From: an uncultured Alphaproteobacteria bacterium
Lineage (GTDB): Bacteria > Pseudomonadota > Alphaproteobacteria > Caulobacterales > Caulobacteraceae
Assembly: GCA_937920085.1 (NCBI GenBank)
Contig: CALETE010000012.1
Coordinates: forward strand, 1-64,000
Direction of reading: 5' to 3'
DNA length: 64,000 nt
Made by a program: the position numbers and the translations under genes. Under the pieces are notes generated by a model, which saw only the letters and a list, made by a program, of their open reading frames with translations, was not told the origin of the DNA and made no database searches. How positions within the stretch are numbered: the stretch's first letter is position 1; each line of letters starts with the position of its first letter. Shown here piece by piece: positions 43,756 through 53,299 of the stretch.

Positions 43756-43871
43756 ACTGCCCATAGAACGGTTGCAGACCCGACCTCGGAAAATCCGACT
43801 TCCCCTTTTGCCAAACCCGCTCTAGACGAGGATAAAGGCGGGACGACGGATCCCGTGGAGGTTATTTCGTC

Positions 43872-46244
43872 TTGAAACCCCCCGAGAGATGGGTCGCGAT
43901 CGCAGGCATTACGGTTTTAAGCCTGATCGCCGCGGGGGGATTAGCCATCGCCATATACACGGCGTGGCTGTTCCATGACATGCCAGACGCCGGTGATCTC
44001 GTTGACTATCGTCCACCGACGGCAACACGCGCCTACGCCATGGATGGGACCCTAATCGGGGAATTCAGCCGTGAACGCCGGATCTTCGTGCCCTATGACA
44101 ATATTCCGCCTCAACTCGCCCAGGCCTTCCTGGCCGCTGAAGACCACGGATTTTTTCAGCATGGCGGCGTCGACCCAACGGGGCTTGCCCGGGCAACCCT
44201 AAAAAATCTGGTGAATATAGTTCACGGCAAGCGACTGGAGGGGGGATCGACGATCACTCAGCAGGTTGCCAAGAACGTTCTCTTGACCAGCGACGCGACC
44301 ATGGGCCGCAAGCTGAAGGAAGCCATTCTGGCGCGAAGGTTGGAGCAGACCCTCAATAAGGAGCAGATCCTTGAGCTCTATCTAAATGAGATCTGGCTCG
44401 GCTATCGATCCTTTGGCGTGGGCGCAGCCGCCTATAACTATTTCGGCAAATCAATCTCTGATTTGACCCTTGCCCAATCTGCCTATCTGGCCGCCCTGCC
44501 TAAGGGGCCTGACAATTATCAGCCCATCCGACACAAGGCGAACGCCATAGCGCGCCGCAATTGGATTTTGGACCAGATGGCCGAACTGGGTTGGGTTACC
44601 GAAGCCCAGGCTGCAGCCGCCAAGAAGGAAGATCTTATAGTCCAGGCGGCCCCGAGCCGCGCCAAATATCGCGATGCGGATTTCTTTGTGGAGGAGGTCC
44701 GTCGACGGGGACTTGCGACCCTTGGTCCTCGTTTGAATGAAAGCGGTTACTATATACGAACGACCCTTGACCCCACCATGCAGACCGCAGCGCGCATAGC
44801 GCTCATGGACGGGCTGGAGCTCTATGACCGTCGCCATGGATGGCGGGGGGCTACCAAGCACATTCAACTGACGTCTGGTTGGGAAACCATGACCGTCAAG
44901 GTTGACCTCCCCTCAGAACGTAGGGAATGGCGCACCGCGGTGATAACCGAGGCCGCGGGGGCTGCTGTGAAGGTCCGCCTGCTTCAGACGGGTCAAAATG
45001 GGTATTTGACGCCAGATGATATTCGCTGGGCCCGGGCGGGTAAGGGGTTGAGCTCTGGCGACGTTATCCTTGTGGAGCCAGCCTCCACCGGAGGGTTCCA
45101 CCTTCGACAAATTCCAGCCGTCAATGGTGCCCTGGTGGCCATAGAGCCCAATTCTGGGCGGGTTCTGGCCATGGTCGGAGGCTATTCGTTCTCGCTATCG
45201 AGTTTCAACCGGGCCACCCAAGCCCTGCGTCAGCCCGGCTCGTCCTTTAAGCCAATCGTCTATGCCACGGCTCTGGAGAATGGCTATACCCCGGCAAGCG
45301 TGGTTATGGACTCCCCGATTACGATCCAGGGTACCGACGGCGAGGATTGGACACCCGAAAATTACAACAAAAAGTACTATGGTGCCCTGCAGTTTCGCCA
45401 GGGCTTAGAGCTGTCGCGAAATGCTATGACTGTGCGCCTCGCCCAAGGCGTTGGCATGAACAAGATTGCAGACATGGCCGGCCGCTTGGGCGTCATCAAA
45501 AATATGAGCCCTGTCCTGGCCATGGCCTTGGGGGCAGGGGAGACCACGCCATTCAAGATTACAGCGGCCTATGCGTCCTTCATCAATGGCGGTCGCAAGA
45601 TTGAGCCGCACCTGATTGAAGTCGTGCAGGATGGGCGGGGCAAGACCATCTTCCGAGCCGATCATCGCGATTGCCTGCGCTGCGAAACGGGCTTCAACGG
45701 TGACGAAAGTCCGCGCATCGCCCCAGCAGGTGATCAGGTCATGGACCCTGTGACCGCATACCAGATTACCACAATGCTGCAGGGCGTGGTCCAGCGGGGA
45801 ACCGCAACTGCCGTTTCGGTCCTCGGGCGTCCCGTCGGTGGAAAGACGGGAACAACCAACGCCTATCGTTCGGCATGGTTCGTTGGCTTTACGCCGCAAA
45901 TTGTGGCGGGGGTCTTTGTGGGCTTTGATGACAATAGATCCCTTGGCAGCGGCGAGACAGGTACAGTCGCCGCCGTACCGATCTTTACGGAGTTCATGCA
46001 GGCGGCCACCAAGACCTTGCCAAAGACGGACTTCAAGGCACCCCGGAACGCTAAGTTCATTATGATCCACGGCATACGTGAGGCCTTCCGGCCTGGTACT
46101 GAACCAAAGATCGCCGATGCGCCACTTGGCGAAACGCCCGTCGACGGAACCCAACCCCTCATGACTCTACCGGGCAAGGAGACGGGACCAGCACCGCCAC
46201 CGCCGCCGCCTAAAAAGGCAGATGAGATGAACGGCTTATACTAG
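43872..46244 (+). CDS. mrcA: Class A penicillin-binding protein 1A
   Basis: A 790-residue bifunctional peptidoglycan synthase with one N-terminal membrane helix (about 8-30). The glycosyltransferase domain has the catalytic Glu in AAEDHGFF (about 90), then GGSTITQQVAKN and the LYLNEIWLG motif. The transpeptidase domain has the nucleophile in SSFK (about 457), SRN as the SxN motif, and KTGTT (about 656). An OB-like segment lies between. The start is TTG with GGAGG 10 bases upstream. The C-terminus ends in a proline run. All catalytic motifs are intact. Confidence 0.93.
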   Translation: MKPPERWVAIAGITVLSLIAAGGLAIAIYTAWLFHDMPDAGDLVDYRPPTATRAYAMDGTLIGEFSRERRIFVPYDNIPPQLAQAFLAAEDHGFFQHGGVDPTGLARATLKNLVNIVHGKRLEGGSTITQQVAKNVLLTSDATMGRKLKEAILARRLEQTLNKEQILELYLNEIWLGYRSFGVGAAAYNYFGKSISDLTLAQSAYLAALPKGPDNYQPIRHKANAIARRNWILDQMAELGWVTEAQAAAAKKEDLIVQAAPSRAKYRDADFFVEEVRRRGLATLGPRLNESGYYIRTTLDPTMQTAARIALMDGLELYDRRHGWRGATKHIQLTSGWETMTVKVDLPSERREWRTAVITEAAGAAVKVRLLQTGQNGYLTPDDIRWARAGKGLSSGDVILVEPASTGGFHLRQIPAVNGALVAIEPNSGRVLAMVGGYSFSLSSFNRATQALRQPGSSFKPIVYATALENGYTPASVVMDSPITIQGTDGEDWTPENYNKKYYGALQFRQGLELSRNAMTVRLAQGVGMNKIADMAGRLGVIKNMSPVLAMALGAGETTPFKITAAYASFINGGRKIEPHLIEVVQDGRGKTIFRADHRDCLRCETGFNGDESPRIAPAGDQVMDPVTAYQITTMLQGVVQRGTATAVSVLGRPVGGKTGTTNAYRSAWFVGFTPQIVAGVFVGFDDNRSLGSGETGTVAAVPIFTEFMQAATKTLPKTDFKAPRNAKFIMIHGIREAFRPGTEPKIADAPLGETPVDGTQPLMTLPGKETGPAPPPPPPKKADEMNGLY

Positions 46245-46254
46245 ACCTATCCAG

Positions 46255-46375
46255 GAGCATTTCCGCCTGAGATGAAATGGCCTCAGGTGAAAAAGCGGCT
46301 CTAATTCATAAGCTTAGAGCCTGTTTTGATCCGATAGCTGGTTCCCAGACATCGAAACACGCTCTAGAACCCATT
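46255..46375. repeat. Double-hairpin intergenic repeat element
   Basis: Two adjacent imperfect hairpins fill the spacer between the PBP gene and prfB. The first (46255-46301) pairs GAGC with GCTC and CCTGAG with CTCAGG. The second (46316-46375) pairs AGAGC..GTTT.GAT with ATC.AAAC..GCTCT. Palindromic elements with such GAGCATTT and GCTCT edges are dispersed in many alphaproteobacterial genomes. They may stabilise or end transcripts. Confidence 0.65.
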
Positions 46376-46416
46376 TGTCCGCCAGATGCGTGGACAGAGA
46401 TCTATCGGAGATTCAC

Positions 46417-47530
46417 ATGAGAGCAGATGTCGAGGCCGCAAAGGCCGACATCGAGCAGTCGATTGAACTGCTCAGGAGGCGTCTTTGACTGGGAACCTGC
46501 CCTTCGTAAACTGCACGAATTAAACGCCCGAGTTGAAGACCCAACCCTTTGGAATGATGCGGCCGAAGCGCAAGCTATAAGTCGGGAGCGGTCACGTCTG
46601 GCCGCCTCTGTGGAAGCCGTTCACGCCTTAGAGCGCGATCTCAGCGATGCCGTCGGCTATGCGGAACTTGCCGACGAGGAGGGCGATGAGGACAGCCTTG
46701 GAGAGGCGCGTCAGCAGCTCAAGGCCCTCAAGGATCGTGCTGCGCGCTCAGAACTGGAAGCCCTGTTGTCTGGGGAAGCCGATGGCAATGACGCCTTCGT
46801 CGAAATAAACTCCGGTGCCGGCGGAACAGAGTCCTGTGACTGGGCTGGAATGCTTCTGCGTATGTATACGCGATGGGCGCAGGCCCACGGCATGACGGTC
46901 GACTTCTTGGAAGAGACCAGCGGTGAACAAGCAGGCATTAAGTCTGTCACCCTGCAGATCAAGGGCACAAATGCCTATGGGTGGCTAAAGACCGAGGCTG
47001 GCGTTCACCGATTGGTCCGCATTTCCCCCTTTGACGCCGCAGCTAAACGTCACACCAGCTTTGCCTCTGTCTGGGTTTATCCAGTGGTGGACGACACCAT
47101 TGTCATCGATATTAATCCTTCTGACGTGAGGACCGACACCTATCGCGCATCGGGTGCGGGCGGGCAGCATATCAATAAGACCGATAGCGCCGTGCGGCTG
47201 ACCCATATACCGACAGGGGTCGCCGTCGCCTGCCAGATGGGCCGATCGCAGCACCAGAACCGTGAGGAAGCCTGGAAAATGCTACGGGCGCGTCTCTATG
47301 AGCTGGAGTTGCAAAAGCGGGAAGCCGCCGCCCAGGCCCTGGAAGATCAAAAAACGGATATCGGTTGGGGGCACCAGATCCGCTCCTACGTCTTGGCCCC
47401 CTATCAGATGGTCAAGGACCTGCGGACCGAGGTGGAGACCTCAGATACCGACGGTGTCCTTGATGGCGACCTCGATCGCTTTATGGGTGCGAGCCTGGCT
47501 CAACGAGTCGGCGTCACGCGGGACGCTTAG
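46417..47530 (+). CDS. prfB: Peptide chain release factor 2 (programmed +1 frameshift)
   Basis: RF2 releases proteins at UGA and UAA. Translation starts at the ATG at 46417 and reads 23 codons to an in-frame TGA (46486-46488). A +1 shift at CTT then joins the main frame from 46487, giving about 370 residues as join(46417..46485, 46487..47530). The body has the HINKTDSAVRLTHIPTG region preceded by the catalytic GGQ in SGAGGQ, and the UGA-reading SPF motif in RISPFDAAAKRH. The shift allows RF2 to limit its own synthesis. The gene is intact, not a pseudogene. Confidence 0.95.
46474..46489 (+). promoter_or_regulatory. RF2 autoregulatory frameshift site
   Basis: An internal Shine-Dalgarno-like AGGAGG (46474-46479) is followed by a 3-base spacer and CTTTGAC. 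This is the classic RF2 slippery site with TGA and C as the next base, a weak stop context. Pairing of AGGAGG with 16S rRNA pushes the ribosome into the +1 frame. Confidence 0.95.
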
Positions 47531-47594
47531 GGGGCCCGTGCAAGGTCAGGGACGGGGCTGGCCGCTTTCTTTTCAGGGAAAGGGGAGCCTCGCC

Positions 47595-48125
47595 TTATGC
47601 CTTTGGTGTCGGTGTAAGCGCGCCTGCAGGTGCGGGTGCAGCAGCGGGCGTCGCCACAGCCGCGACCGGAGCTGCTGCAGGCTTTACCGCCTGAGGGGCG
47701 ACTGGACGCTGAAACTTCAGGCTACGGCCCTGGAAAAAGGCACCGGTTTCCATCGCCAACTGCTCGTGGGTGATATCGCCATCCACATAGGCTGTACCCA
47801 GGAGCTTGACCTGTTTTGCCGTAATCGAACCCATGACCCGACCACGGATCTCTACGGACTCGCACAGGATTTGACCTTCAACATGGCCGGTTTCGCCGAG
47901 GGTCAACTTGCCCACGCGGACATCTCCTTTGACCACGCCATCAATTTGTAACTCGCCGTCGCTGAGTAGATTGCCCTCTATGGTCAAGTTTTCTGAAAGT
48001 AAGGAGGCCGCACGGGGCTTAGCCTTTGGAGCACTACCGCTCCCCGTGGGTAGGGCGACGGGCGGTAGTCCTTCGGGGGCACCCATGATCTTTGTCTCAG
48101 AATTCGGAGCTCGCTTAGAGAACAT
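47595..48125 (-). CDS. bacA: Bactofilin (cytoskeletal polymer protein)
   Basis: A 176-residue protein with a central bactofilin domain (about 45-135) of repeated beta-helix strands: LTIEGNLLSDGELQIDGVVK, DVRVGKLTLGETGHVEGQIL and EIRGRVMGSITAKQVKLLGT. It is flanked by a basic N-terminus and an Ala/Pro tail. Bactofilins polymerise without nucleotides on the inner membrane and recruit cell-wall enzymes, as in stalk and bud formation in Caulobacterales. The ATG at 48125 has GGCAGG upstream; a GTG at 48131 is possible. It overlaps the end of the M23 gene by 11 bp, so the two are coupled. Confidence 0.9.
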   Translation of the reverse strand: MFSKRAPNSETKIMGAPEGLPPVALPTGSGSAPKAKPRAASLLSENLTIEGNLLSDGELQIDGVVKGDVRVGKLTLGETGHVEGQILCESVEIRGRVMGSITAKQVKLLGTAYVDGDITHEQLAMETGAFFQGRSLKFQRPVAPQAVKPAAAPVAAVATPAAAPAPAGALTPTPKA

Positions 48126-49263
48126 ATTCACCTGCCTTGAGGAAGCGATCAGGGTTTTGAGCGCGTCCGTTTACCCAGACTTCGTAATGAAGATGTGGTC
48201 CCGTTGATCGGCCAGTCGATCCCATGGCACCGATGCGTTCACCCACAGCGACACGTTCACCGATGGAGACTGAAATCCCCGAGAGGTGAGCGTACCGGGT
48301 CTTGAATCCGGCACCATGATCAATCTCGATCGTGTTGCCATAGCCAGACCGCACGCCCGTGAACGAAATGATCCCAGGGGCCGTAGAATAGATCGGCAGT
48401 CCAATTCCGCCTGTGAAATCCAGCCCAGAATGGAAAGCGGGGTGCCCATTGAAGGGGTCGATGCGCACGCCAAAACCGCTAGACCGCGCCCGATCGTCGG
48501 TGGGTTTGGCGAGGGGCAACTTTGCCGCAGCGCGGGTCATAGCGTTTGCCTCTGAGAGGTTCGTCGCTGCGTGCTGAATACGGCGGGCGAAGGGTTCATC
48601 CACGTCCAGGATAGCGGCAAGAGCGCGGGGGTCCTTCGCGTCGATGAGGGGGCCGCCCAGGCTGCTGGCGGAGGTAGAAAAGTCAGATGGACTTAGACCA
48701 GCCAGCCGGAAGGCCAGGCGCAGTCGCTCAGCGCGTCCGCGGGCGAAATTGTCAGCGGCGTCTATCAGGCGCTCCTGATTAGCTCGGACGATTTCAATTC
48801 GCCGGGTTGGACTAACAGCCCTAGGTGTAGACGACGCCAGTTGCAGCGCCGGAGCCACAGCCTGCGCCAAGCCTGGTTCATTCCGAGTCTGGGTCAGCAA
48901 CATGGCCAAGGCCGCATGCCGCTTTTCAACAGTGGCGGCGAGAGAGCCAATCGAACCGTTTGCGGCGTCTAGCTGAGCGACAGCGCTGTTAAGTCTAGCT
49001 TCGCGATCTGCAACCCAACGCTCAGACTTGGCCTGCATCTGGGCCAATTCCTTGTCTGATGCAGAGGGCGCGAAAGTGTCGACGATCAAGGCTGCGGTCG
49101 AAACGCCCATCCAAAGGCCACAGGCTGCGATAATTCCCGCTATGGCTGTTTGGTTATTGGTGCTTAGAACGAAAGCGCGCATTTCACCTTCAGAGCGAAC
49201 GTAAATATGCCGTTCGGGGAAGATATTTGCGATGACGTCGCGCAGGCGCTCTAGGCGTTTCAT
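48115..49263 (-). CDS. M23-family (LytM) peptidoglycan endopeptidase, membrane-anchored
   Basis: A 382-residue protein. It has a short cytoplasmic tail (FPERHIYVRSEGEMRAFVLS), one membrane helix at about 43-65, a coiled-coil-like segment, and a C-terminal M23 domain. The zinc residues are in HSGLDF (HxxxD) and GPHLHYEVW (HxH), so it should be active. Bactofilin-linked LytM peptidases of other alphaproteobacteria (LmdC type) carry a comparable cytoplasmic tail that contacts the bactofilin polymer. The overlap with the bactofilin gene supports this pairing. The ATG at 49263 is preferred to one at 49287. Confidence 0.87.
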   Translation of the reverse strand: MKRLERLRDVIANIFPERHIYVRSEGEMRAFVLSTNNQTAIAGIIAACGLWMGVSTAALIVDTFAPSASDKELAQMQAKSERWVADREARLNSAVAQLDAANGSIGSLAATVEKRHAALAMLLTQTRNEPGLAQAVAPALQLASSTPRAVSPTRRIEIVRANQERLIDAADNFARGRAERLRLAFRLAGLSPSDFSTSASSLGGPLIDAKDPRALAAILDVDEPFARRIQHAATNLSEANAMTRAAAKLPLAKPTDDRARSSGFGVRIDPFNGHPAFHSGLDFTGGIGLPIYSTAPGIISFTGVRSGYGNTIEIDHGAGFKTRYAHLSGISVSIGERVAVGERIGAMGSTGRSTGPHLHYEVWVNGRAQNPDRFLKAGEYVL

Positions 49264-49475
49264 GCTCACCGCATTCCTTAGAGCCAAATAGCTCGTGAAT
49301 AATGCGTGATATGCAATGAGAGGTTGGTTTTAGGCAACACAAAAAACGCCACGGGGGCGCAGAATCACCAAAAAATAACAGGAAAGTAGTTAATGATTTG
49401 TGGGTGTAAGGAAAGGTTTCTGTAGGGTGGGCGCGCTTTAGGTCATGTAATGTGACTAAAATGCAACGAGCTTGC

Positions 49476-49940
49476 TCAGAGAGATTGGGCCGCTTTTAGG
49501 ACGCTTGCAGCGTGGCCCGGCACCTTCACCTTACGCCAAATTGCCGCCAGAACGCCGGCTTTGTCGATCAGGAAGGTCGATCGCTCAATGCCCATATACT
49601 GCCGGCCGTACATGGATTTTTCGACCCAAGCGCCATAGGCTTCGATCACAGCGCCCTCAGGATCAGAACCAAGCGGGAAGGCGAGACCATACTTCTTAGA
49701 GAACTTGGCGTGGCTTGCGACGCTGTCCTTGGACACGCCCAGCAGGGCAACACCGGCCTTTTCAAAGTCCGCAGCCATCTCAGAAAAGCCCTGAGCTTCC
49801 TTGGTGCAGCCTGGGGTGTCGTCCTTGGGGTAGAAATAGAGAACCAGGGCCTTTCCGCTGAAACTCCCTAGGTTCAGGTCTCCATCAGGACCTGCGACGG
49901 TGAAGTCGGGGGCCGGCTGGCCCACAGAGAGATCGCTCAC
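49476..49940 (-). CDS. bcp: Thioredoxin-dependent thiol peroxidase (BCP/PrxQ family)
   Basis: A 154-residue peroxiredoxin that reduces hydroperoxides. The peroxidatic cysteine is in FYPKDDTPGCTKEA (about residue 45). The resolving cysteine found five residues later in E. coli BCP (GCTVQACG) is replaced, giving GCTKEAQG, so this is a one-cysteine or atypical type. The start is well placed, and the gene lies 12 bp downstream of tyrS on the same strand. Cytosolic. Confidence 0.9.
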   Translation of the reverse strand: MSDLSVGQPAPDFTVAGPDGDLNLGSFSGKALVLYFYPKDDTPGCTKEAQGFSEMAADFEKAGVALLGVSKDSVASHAKFSKKYGLAFPLGSDPEGAVIEAYGAWVEKSMYGRQYMGIERSTFLIDKAGVLAAIWRKVKVPGHAASVLKAAQSL

Positions 49941-49952
49941 GGAATTCTGCTC

Positions 49953-51278
49953 CTAAACAGGTTTGACCAGGACAAGCTTCTTCTTGCCGGCCGCCAATTT
50001 GATCACGCCATCCACCAGATCGCCATTGGCAATCACCCGGGCGCCGTCAGTCTCAGGGGCGTCATTCACCCTTAGACCGCCCCCTTGCGCCAGGCGCCTA
50101 GCTTCGCCCCGGGAGGTGGAGAGGCCAGCGTCCACGGCCAGCGCCGCCAAAACAATGCCAGCCTCTAGGTCTGCAGCCGCAACCTCATAGGTCGGCATAT
50201 CATCTGAAACGCTTCCGACCTCAAAGGCGACCCGCGCTGCTTCAGCCGCGGCATCTGCTGCGGCCTGGCCGTGCAGCATCCGGGTGGCTTCATTGGCCAG
50301 CACCTTCTTGGCGTCATTGATGGCCGCGCCTTCCATGGCTTCAAAACTGGCGATGTCCTCCAAGGAGAGGTCGGTGAAGAGCCGCATGAAGCGTCCGACG
50401 TCGGCGTCCTCGGTGTTCCGCCAGAACTGCCAGTAGTCGTAGGGGCTACGCATATCGGCGTTCAGCCAGACGGCCCCGCCCACCGTCTTGCCCATCTTCT
50501 GGCCAGAGGCCGTGGAGAGAAGCGGGGTGGTGAGACCAAACGACGGCTTCTGGTCGACGCGGCGGATCAGCTCAACGCCGTTCAGGATATTACCCCACTG
50601 GTCCGAGCCGCCCATCTGCAGAACACAACCGAAGTTACGTTCCAGCTCCAGGAAGTCGGTGGCCTGCATGAGCATGTAGTTGAATTCGAGGAAGGTCATG
50701 GGCTGCTCGCGCTCCAGGCGCAGCTTGACGCTCTCGAAGCTCAGCATCCGATTGATAGTAAAGTGAACCCCGAACTCCCGCAGGAATTGGACATAGCCCA
50801 GCTTGTCCAGCCAGTCGGCATTATTGACCATGACCGCGTCGGTCGGGCCGTCGCCAAAGGTTAGGAACTTGGCGAAGACGGCTTGGATCGAGTCAATATT
50901 CGCCTGGATCTGCGCTTCCGTGAGCAGGGGGCGTGACTGGTCCTTATCGGTGGGATCGCCAACCTTGGTGGTGCCACCACCCATCAGCACGATGGGTTTA
51001 TGGCCCGCTTGCTGGAGCCTGCGCAGCATCATGATCTGGATCAGGCTGCCCACGTGCAGGCTCGGTGCCGTGGCGTCGAACCCGATATAGCCGGTCACCA
51101 CGCCTCTGGAGGCGGCCTCATCCAGCTCCACCGGATGGGTGATCGAATGGATGTATCCACGGGCTTGCATGGTACGCAGCAGGTCGGATTTGAATTCGGT
51201 GTCGACGGACATGGGGTCTGGCTCTGGAACAGTTGGCGCGGGCTCTAACACGTCAGAGGGCGCAATTTCGAGGGGCAT
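49953..51278 (-). CDS. tyrS: Tyrosyl-tRNA synthetase
   Basis: A class I synthetase of 441 residues that charges tRNA-Tyr. The HIGH motif appears as SLHVG in FDATAPSLHVGSL, and the KMSKS loop as KMGKT in SGQKMGKTVGGAV. The middle has ADWLDKLGYVQFLRE and QATDFLELERNFGCVLQMGG with tyrosine-binding residues. The C-terminal S4-like domain (about 370-435) binds the tRNA anticodon arm. The ATG at 51278 has GGAG 8 bases upstream; an in-frame ATG at 51212 would give a more usual length. Confidence 0.94.
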   Translation of the reverse strand: MPLEIAPSDVLEPAPTVPEPDPMSVDTEFKSDLLRTMQARGYIHSITHPVELDEAASRGVVTGYIGFDATAPSLHVGSLIQIMMLRRLQQAGHKPIVLMGGGTTKVGDPTDKDQSRPLLTEAQIQANIDSIQAVFAKFLTFGDGPTDAVMVNNADWLDKLGYVQFLREFGVHFTINRMLSFESVKLRLEREQPMTFLEFNYMLMQATDFLELERNFGCVLQMGGSDQWGNILNGVELIRRVDQKPSFGLTTPLLSTASGQKMGKTVGGAVWLNADMRSPYDYWQFWRNTEDADVGRFMRLFTDLSLEDIASFEAMEGAAINDAKKVLANEATRMLHGQAAADAAAEAARVAFEVGSVSDDMPTYEVAAADLEAGIVLAALAVDAGLSTSRGEARRLAQGGGLRVNDAPETDGARVIANGDLVDGVIKLAAGKKKLVLVKPV

Positions 51279-51443
51279 GTTCAGGTCTCCGGTGGGGAAG
51301 TGGCCGGAAGCCTGGAAAATTCAGCGGCGCCGACCTTTGATAAGGGGCGCAAGAGTTCGTCCGCGCCGCTCTTAAGAGCGGGCGTAATAGAGGCTGCTGA
51401 GGGGGCGCTCGACGAACATGGGTCTAGCTAGCGGGCGGAGGCC

Positions 51444-51986
51444 GTGGCAGTCAAGGTCATGCCCCACGCCCTTGCGCCCTTCGCATCCGCTCAGGACCTG
51501 CCTATTTCGGCCATTGAGGTCGATGCCGTACGGACTTTAGGCGGGCGCCTCGACCTGACCTATCGCGTCTTTGGTGTGACATCGCAGCTCAGCCTGCCAG
51601 ATACGGCACCCGCCCAAAGGACTGATGAACTCTGGCGTCACACTTGTTTAGAAGTCTTTGTTCAGGCGGTCGGCGAGCCGGGCTATCTGGAGTTCAACTT
51701 CTCGCCCTCGGGCCAATGGGCCAGCTACGGGTTTGACGACTATCGCCTGGGCATGGCGGCCTCTGAGGTCATTCCGTCCCTCGCCATCCAGCGGCCTGAC
51801 GACGGCCTCGAGCTGACAGCCACTCTGTACCTGCCCGCGCTCGCTGATGCCGACTGGTGCATCGCCCTCTGCGCCGTGATCGAATCTGTGGAAGGTCGTC
51901 ATTCCTATTGGTCCCTGGCCCACCCGCCGGGTAAGCCCGACTTTCATCACGCGGCGTCCTTTGCCCTCACCCTAGCCGGAGGCTGA
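51444..51986 (+). CDS. DOMON-like domain protein
   Basis: A 180-residue protein with the pattern of the DOMON-like family: LDLTYRVFGVTSQLSLPD, then LWRHTCLEVFVQAVGEPGYL, EFNFSPSGQWASYGFDDYR and WSLAHPPGKPDFHHAASFAL. The fold is a beta-sandwich that can bind sugars or haem in relatives, but the function of this subgroup is unknown. It has no signal peptide. It ends 3 bp before the DUF1343 gene and is probably in the same operon. Confidence 0.75.
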   Translation: MAVKVMPHALAPFASAQDLPISAIEVDAVRTLGGRLDLTYRVFGVTSQLSLPDTAPAQRTDELWRHTCLEVFVQAVGEPGYLEFNFSPSGQWASYGFDDYRLGMAASEVIPSLAIQRPDDGLELTATLYLPALADADWCIALCAVIESVEGRHSYWSLAHPPGKPDFHHAASFALTLAGG

Positions 51987-51989
51987 TCC

Positions 51990-53189
51990 ATGAAATTCGG
52001 ACTTGATCGCTTCTGCGAAGATGCCGCCCTCCGCGCAGACCTCGGCGGCCGCCGGGTCGCCCTGCTGGGCCACCCCGCCTCGGTCACCGCCGACCTGACC
52101 CACGCCCTGGACGCCCTGTCGTCCCTCCAGGTCAATCTGACCTCTGCCTTTGGTCCTCAGCACGGTCTTCGCGGAGACAAGCAGGACAATATGGTGGAGT
52201 CCCCCGACTTCATCGACCCGGCCCACGGCATCCCGATCTTCAGCCTCTATGGCGAGGTGCGTCGGCCCACAGACGCCATGATGGACAGTTTCGACGTCTT
52301 GCTTGTGGACCTTCAGGACCTAGGCTGTCGCATCTATACCTTCATCACGACGCTCCGGTACGTGCTCGAAGCGGCCGCCAAGCACAGCAAGGCGGTCTGG
52401 GTTCTCGACCGTCCCAATCCAGCTGGCCGCCCGGTCGAAGGCCTTCGCCTTCGGGAGGGCTGGGAAAGCTTTGTCGGCGCGGGGCCCATGCCCATGCGCC
52501 ATGGCCTGACCCTGGGCGAACTCGGCGGCTGGTTCATCAAGACCCTCAACCTCAACCTCGAATACCGCGTCATCACCATGGAGGGCTGGGCCCCGGAGGC
52601 CGGCCCCGGCTTTGGCTGGCCCCTTAGCGAGCGCGACTGGGTCAATCCCAGTCCTAACGCCCCCAACCTGTCTATGGCCCGGGCCTATGCGGGCACGGTC
52701 ATGGTGGAGGGCGCGACACTTTCGGAAGGCCGCGGCACAACGCGTCCGCTGGAGATTTTCGGGGCGCCCGATATCAACGCCGTCGAGGTCATGGCCGAAA
52801 TGCACCGGGCCGCGCCCCAGTGGCTGAATGGATGCCGCCTGCGCCCCATCTGGTTCGAGCCGACCTTCCACAAGCATGTGGGCAAGCTCTGCCAGGGGGT
52901 TCAGATTCATGTGGAAGGCCCACACTATAGCCACGAAGCCTTCCAGCCTTGGCGGGTCCAGACCCTGGCCTTCAAGGCCATCCGTACCCTCTATCCCGAT
53001 TACGACCTCTGGCGCGACTTCCCCTATGAGTACGAGATCGGCAAGCTGGCCATCGATGTGATCAATGGCGGCTCCTTGTTGCGGGAGTGGGTGGATGACC
53101 CCTCGGCCAAGCCCAGCGATCTGGACGCCCTGACGACGCCAGACGAAGCCTCCTGGCGCGAGGAGCGGCGGGAATTCTTGCTTTATTGA
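51990..53189 (+). CDS. DUF1343 / NamZ-like exo-beta-N-acetylmuramidase
   Basis: A 399-residue protein of the DUF1343 family, whose characterised members (NamZ) cut terminal N-acetylmuramic acid from peptidoglycan fragments. Conserved blocks are GHPASVTADLTHALD, FGPQHGLRGDKQDNM, DVLLVDLQDLGCRIYTFIT and VLDRPNPAGRPVEG. No signal peptide is seen, suggesting action on imported or recycled fragments in the cytosol. The DOMON-like gene lies 3 bp upstream. Function in this species is inferred from the family only. Confidence 0.82.
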   Translation: MKFGLDRFCEDAALRADLGGRRVALLGHPASVTADLTHALDALSSLQVNLTSAFGPQHGLRGDKQDNMVESPDFIDPAHGIPIFSLYGEVRRPTDAMMDSFDVLLVDLQDLGCRIYTFITTLRYVLEAAAKHSKAVWVLDRPNPAGRPVEGLRLREGWESFVGAGPMPMRHGLTLGELGGWFIKTLNLNLEYRVITMEGWAPEAGPGFGWPLSERDWVNPSPNAPNLSMARAYAGTVMVEGATLSEGRGTTRPLEIFGAPDINAVEVMAEMHRAAPQWLNGCRLRPIWFEPTFHKHVGKLCQGVQIHVEGPHYSHEAFQPWRVQTLAFKAIRTLYPDYDLWRDFPYEYEIGKLAIDVINGGSLLREWVDDPSAKPSDLDALTTPDEASWREERREFLLY

Positions 53190-53299
53190 AGCAAACCCCC
53201 GCCCACCGCCCGGTTAGAATGCTTTTTCTAAAGACGAGGCCTATCTCTCTGGTCATCGCGCTCCACCGGGGCGCCCAACCTTTATGACGGAGACGCCAC

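Noticed and set aside
46417..46488. prfB as a pseudogene because of an in-frame TGA
   Set aside because: The TGA is the programmed frameshift stop, with all elements of the RF2 recoding site in place.
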